Shown: piece by piece, positions 42,687 to 45,155 of the stretch
Layout: each line of letters opens with the position of its first letter
Position numbering within the stretch: the stretch's first letter is position 1
Assembly: GCA_016872595.1 (NCBI GenBank)
Contig: VGZJ01000012.1
Location: forward strand, 1 to 45,155
DNA length: 45,155 nucleotides
Direction of reading: 5' to 3'
Origin: Planctomycetota bacterium
Lineage (GTDB): Bacteria > Planctomycetota > Planctomycetia > Gemmatales > Gemmataceae
Program-made: the position numbers and the translations under genes
Notes under the pieces: model-generated
The model's database searches: none
What the model was told of the DNA's origin: nothing
The model's input: only the letters and a program-made list of their open reading frames with translations

Positions 42687-44864
42687 TCACTTCTCCCACG
42701 CCGATTTCAGGCGCGACACGATCGCGTAGCGCAGCAGCGCGCGGCCGGTCGCGCTGATTTCCACCTTGTCGTTCTTCACGTCGGGGAGCGCCGCCACCGA
42801 CAGCGCGGCGTGGCCGTTCTCCGCGAACACCTCCACCGAGCCGCGGTCCACGAAGATTTGTAGCTCAATCTGCTTGCGCGCGTCGTATAGCTTCGGGACC
42901 GGCATCGTCACGCCCTTGCAGGTCAGCGTGCGCTTCGCCCCGTCGTACACCAGCTTCGTGCCGCGCAGGTCCACGGTGAAGCCCTTGTCCTTCTCCGGTT
43001 CGATCACGAGGAACAACTCGAAGGCGTCGAGCTTGTCGGCCAGCACTTCGGGCTTCGTCACGACGCGCGTCGTCGAGTCGCGCACGGCCAGCGCCGGCGG
43101 GTTCACGCGCAGCGTGTTGATTTCGACCACGGGCTTCGCGGTCAGCACCGGCTTGCCGCGGGCCTGCGTCGGGTCTTCCCACGACAGCGTCAGTTCCACC
43201 GGCAGCGCCATCTGCTGGTTGAACGGCGTGCCGGGGAACGTGACGCCCCGCGCCCAACCGATCTGCACGCGCCGCTGCGCGCCGGCCGCGCCGCGCGCGG
43301 GCGCGTTGTCGAAGCTCTGCGCCGCGTAGAAGTTCCCGTACCAAAGTTGCTGCTTCTCCTTGAAGTCGGGCTTGAACTCCTTGCCGTCGAAGGTGCCCAC
43401 CATGTACTTCGCGTCGGCCGCGTACAGCACCCACTTAGTCGCGGGGATGTTGGGCGCGCGGAGCGGGTTCGCCAGCGGAATCTCGAACAGGTCCGGGCAC
43501 TCGTAGAAGCCCTCGATGCGGCTCGCGAACGCCCACGCCTTCAGGTCCGGCGAGGTGTAGAACGCGATCCACTGCTTCTTGTCGGCTTCGGTGTAAACGG
43601 CCATCACCCAGCGCTTGGTCGGCTCGTGCCAGATCAGCTTCGGGTCGCGGCCGGTGTGTTTAACCACGGGGTTCTTGTCGTACTCCTTCCACGTGCGGCC
43701 GTCGTCGGTGCTGTACGCGACGCACTCGCCGCGCCCGGTGCTGGTGTACGCCAGCACGAGCGGCGGCTTCTCCTTCGTGCCCCACCCGCTGGTGTTGTCC
43801 TTGTCCAGCACCGCGCTGCCGGAGAAGGCCCAGTCGCCGTATTTCTGCGGGTACAGCGCGACCGGCTGTTCCTTCCAGCGGAACAGGTCTTTGCTGACCG
43901 CGTGGCCCCAGTGCATGTTGCCCCACTCGCGCCCGAACGGGTTGTGCTGGTAGTACAGGTGCCACTCGCCGTTGGCGTACACGAGGCCGTTGGGGTCGTT
44001 CAGCCACCCGGTACGGCTGGTGAAGTGGAACAGCGGCCGGTGCTTCTCGGCGTACAACGCGTCGGCGTCGGCCCACTTCGCCGCCGGTACCACGAGCGTT
44101 CCGAGCTTCGTATCGAGCGGCACAACGGCTTCGATGGTGAGCTGCTTCCCTTTGAACGCGGACACGTCGGCCGTGGCCCAGAAGTCGGGCTTGCCCTCGA
44201 TTGCCAATTCGATGTCGAACTCGCGCACGGTCTGCTGATCGACGATGAACCGCGTGCGGCGCTTCGGCGCGCCGGTCTTCACCGCGAGGTGCAGGTACGG
44301 CTCCGTGATCGGGTAATCGGTCACGACGCGGTCGGGCGTGAACTTCTTGTCGCTCTGCATGATGTGGTCGATGTTGATGTGGCCCCACCCGCCCTTCTCG
44401 TCGTCCACGATCTCGAGGCGCGCCTCCTTGCCCGCGAAGTCGGTCACGTCCCACGCGGACCAGTCGAGGTGCTCGCTACCGCCGGGCGCGTCGTTCGGCC
44501 CGGTCGCCGTGCGCACCACCTTGTCGCCGATGACGAGGTTGATGCACGTCTTCGCGTGCTTGCCGCCGCCGATCAGGAAGTTCAGGTACTTGCGGTCGAT
44601 CTTGAACGCCGGCGAGATGAGCGTGCCGGTCGCGCCGTCCCCGCCGAGATAGCTGTTCACCAGTCCCTTGCCGCGATAGCCGGTCACGGCCATCTGGTTC
44701 GGCAGCGTCCCCTTCGCCGGCCCCTTGCCGAACGCGGTGCCGGTGGCGGTCCACCCGTCGCCGTAGGTCTCCCCCTCGAAGTCCGCGACGAGGATATCGG
44801 CGCGGTCCGCGCCGCGCGCCGGAGCGAGCGCGAAGAGGAGCAGGGTGCAGGAGAGGGTGCGCAT
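42687..44864 (-). CDS. Glycoside hydrolase family 32 (levanase/fructanase)
   Basis: The protein has 725 residues with a signal peptide (MRTLSCTLLLFALAPARGA). All three GH32 catalytic motifs are seen: WLNDPNG with nucleophile Asp290, GRDPKLIW with RDP 406-408, and YECPDLFEIP with acid/base Glu455. FSGSAVLDKDN is the usual FSGS motif. The C-terminal beta-sandwich ends with IELQIFVDRGSVEVFAENG, a GH32C signature. The first ~250 residues form an additional N-terminal beta-rich module (DFEGETYGDGWTATGTAFGK), possibly carbohydrate-binding, plus a linker. It hydrolyses fructans or sucrose outside the cytoplasm. Confidence 0.95.
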   Translation of the reverse strand: MRTLSCTLLLFALAPARGADRADILVADFEGETYGDGWTATGTAFGKGPAKGTLPNQMAVTGYRGKGLVNSYLGGDGATGTLISPAFKIDRKYLNFLIGGGKHAKTCINLVIGDKVVRTATGPNDAPGGSEHLDWSAWDVTDFAGKEARLEIVDDEKGGWGHINIDHIMQSDKKFTPDRVVTDYPITEPYLHLAVKTGAPKRRTRFIVDQQTVREFDIELAIEGKPDFWATADVSAFKGKQLTIEAVVPLDTKLGTLVVPAAKWADADALYAEKHRPLFHFTSRTGWLNDPNGLVYANGEWHLYYQHNPFGREWGNMHWGHAVSKDLFRWKEQPVALYPQKYGDWAFSGSAVLDKDNTSGWGTKEKPPLVLAYTSTGRGECVAYSTDDGRTWKEYDKNPVVKHTGRDPKLIWHEPTKRWVMAVYTEADKKQWIAFYTSPDLKAWAFASRIEGFYECPDLFEIPLANPLRAPNIPATKWVLYAADAKYMVGTFDGKEFKPDFKEKQQLWYGNFYAAQSFDNAPARGAAGAQRRVQIGWARGVTFPGTPFNQQMALPVELTLSWEDPTQARGKPVLTAKPVVEINTLRVNPPALAVRDSTTRVVTKPEVLADKLDAFELFLVIEPEKDKGFTVDLRGTKLVYDGAKRTLTCKGVTMPVPKLYDARKQIELQIFVDRGSVEVFAENGHAALSVAALPDVKNDKVEISATGRALLRYAIVSRLKSAWEK

Positions 44865-44898
44865 GGGGTTGGAAGGGTAGAGGGAGATATGTGTAGGC

Positions 44899-45021
44899 CG
44901 CTTGGGGTGGCGCTCGCAAAGCCTCGCGCGAGCGGTCACGGTTGCGGAAACGGTTGCGCGCGATTGGGGATACGTGGAGCGCGCTTGGGGTGGCGCTCGC
45001 AGAACCTCGCAAACCCCAAGC
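44899..45021. repeat. 29-bp direct repeat next to the IS end
   Basis: CGCTTGGGGTGGCGCTCGC plus ten bases occurs at 44899-44927 and 44982-45010 with 27 of 29 matches. The second copy also pairs with ACCCCAAGC at 45013-45021 (GCTTGGGGT at 44983-44991). It lies between the GH32 start and the transposase. Nothing else is seen in 44865-45072 apart from the presumed IS end. Confidence 0.7.
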
Positions 45022-45155
45022 TATTGAATAGACTCGTTGCGCAATAGCGATCGATGGCCTATTCATAGGGTTATGACGAATTACGAGAAATTGCGTCGGA
45101 AGCCGTTGTTGTTCCGCATGTTCACGGGGCTCTCGGCCGACGAGTTCGACAAGGT
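45022..45155 (+). mobile_element. Left end of an IS5-like insertion sequence (cut by the window)
   Basis: A transposase reading frame begins at 45073. The 50 bases before it are AT-richer than the surroundings, and GACTCGTTGCGCAATAG (45031-45047) is a plausible terminal inverted repeat. The right end is outside the window, so neither the terminal repeat nor a target duplication can be confirmed. Confidence 0.6.
45073..45155 (+). CDS. IS5-family transposase, N-terminal fragment
   Basis: Only the first 27 codons are present, and the window ends in frame. They read MTNYEKLRRKPLLFRMFTGL followed by SADEFDK. This matches the N-terminal helix-turn-helix pattern of IS5-group DDE transposases (K-x-x-L-F-R-x-F-T-G-L-x-x-x-E-F-D). 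The ATG is preceded by CATAGGGTT with a weak ribosome site. Whether the gene is intact cannot be judged. Confidence 0.7.
   Translation, partial: MTNYEKLRRKPLLFRMFTGLSADEFDK

Noticed and set aside
1-45155. Search by eye for tRNA and rRNA genes
   Set aside because: No TTCRA-loop with matching acceptor arms and no conserved rRNA blocks were noticed. A covariance-model search would be needed to exclude a tRNA fully.

Overview
The window looks like chromosomal DNA from a planctomycete of the Gemmataceae type (Gemmata-like). This is inferred from family content, not from a database match. The signs are high GC, two DUF1559 pseudopilin-like proteins with H-X9-DG C-termini, a Ser/Thr kinase with an N-terminal zinc ribbon and a C-terminal extracytoplasmic domain, a 3-keto-disaccharide hydrolase (DUF1080), a Tat-exported Gfo/Idh/MocA oxidoreductase, WD40, LRR and Asp-box secreted proteins, an archaeal/Thermus-type prolyl-tRNA synthetase, and many short dispersed palindromes. 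I see no rRNA, tRNA or CRISPR.

Layout. 1-3814: a small secreted ORF and a large Asp-box beta-propeller protein. 3831-8962 (minus strand): hemP, a transglutaminase-esterase, an unknown small protein, a broken LRR gene, a zinc-ribbon membrane protein and a broken WD40 gene. 9280-13622 (plus strand): DUF1559, lipoprotein, kelch, DUF1559 and PepSY-TM genes, divergent from hemP. 13763-16139: PhoD phosphatase and pirin. 16160-22138: aminotransferase IV, two tiny membrane ORFs, a dual-specificity phosphatase, a PP2C phosphatase, Kdo transferase, an M20 amidohydrolase and DUF2721. 22172-28122: thioredoxin, L27, ProRS, an unknown protein, a broken kinase gene and TadA. 28214-35551: a LolA-like secreted protein, a Tat-exported glycosidase-like protein, the oxidoreductase, DUF1080 with a coupled membrane protein, and NDH-2. 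35688-39719: an operon of three GT-C glycosyltransferase-like membrane proteins. 39799-44864: Fe-alcohol dehydrogenase, molybdopterin adenylyltransferase, a prenyltransferase-repeat protein and a GH32 fructanase. The last 83 bases begin an IS5-type transposase.

The most interesting locus is 8777-13622. A 17-bp palindrome that resembles a Fur 7-1-7 box occurs twice, at 9104-9120 and 11372-11388. The two copies are on opposite strands and differ only at the central base. They flank the divergent hemP/DUF1559 promoters and the second DUF1559-PepSY pair. This points to an iron- or heme-responsive regulon that joins HemP, pseudopilin-like DUF1559 proteins, a kelch propeller, a small lipoprotein and a PepSY membrane protein.

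Two other themes stand out. Three family-type genes (WD40, LRR, kinase) carry clean disabling lesions, which are either recent pseudogenes or sequencing errors. At least six different short repeat or palindrome families sit between genes, and some sit inside coding sequence or supply a stop codon.
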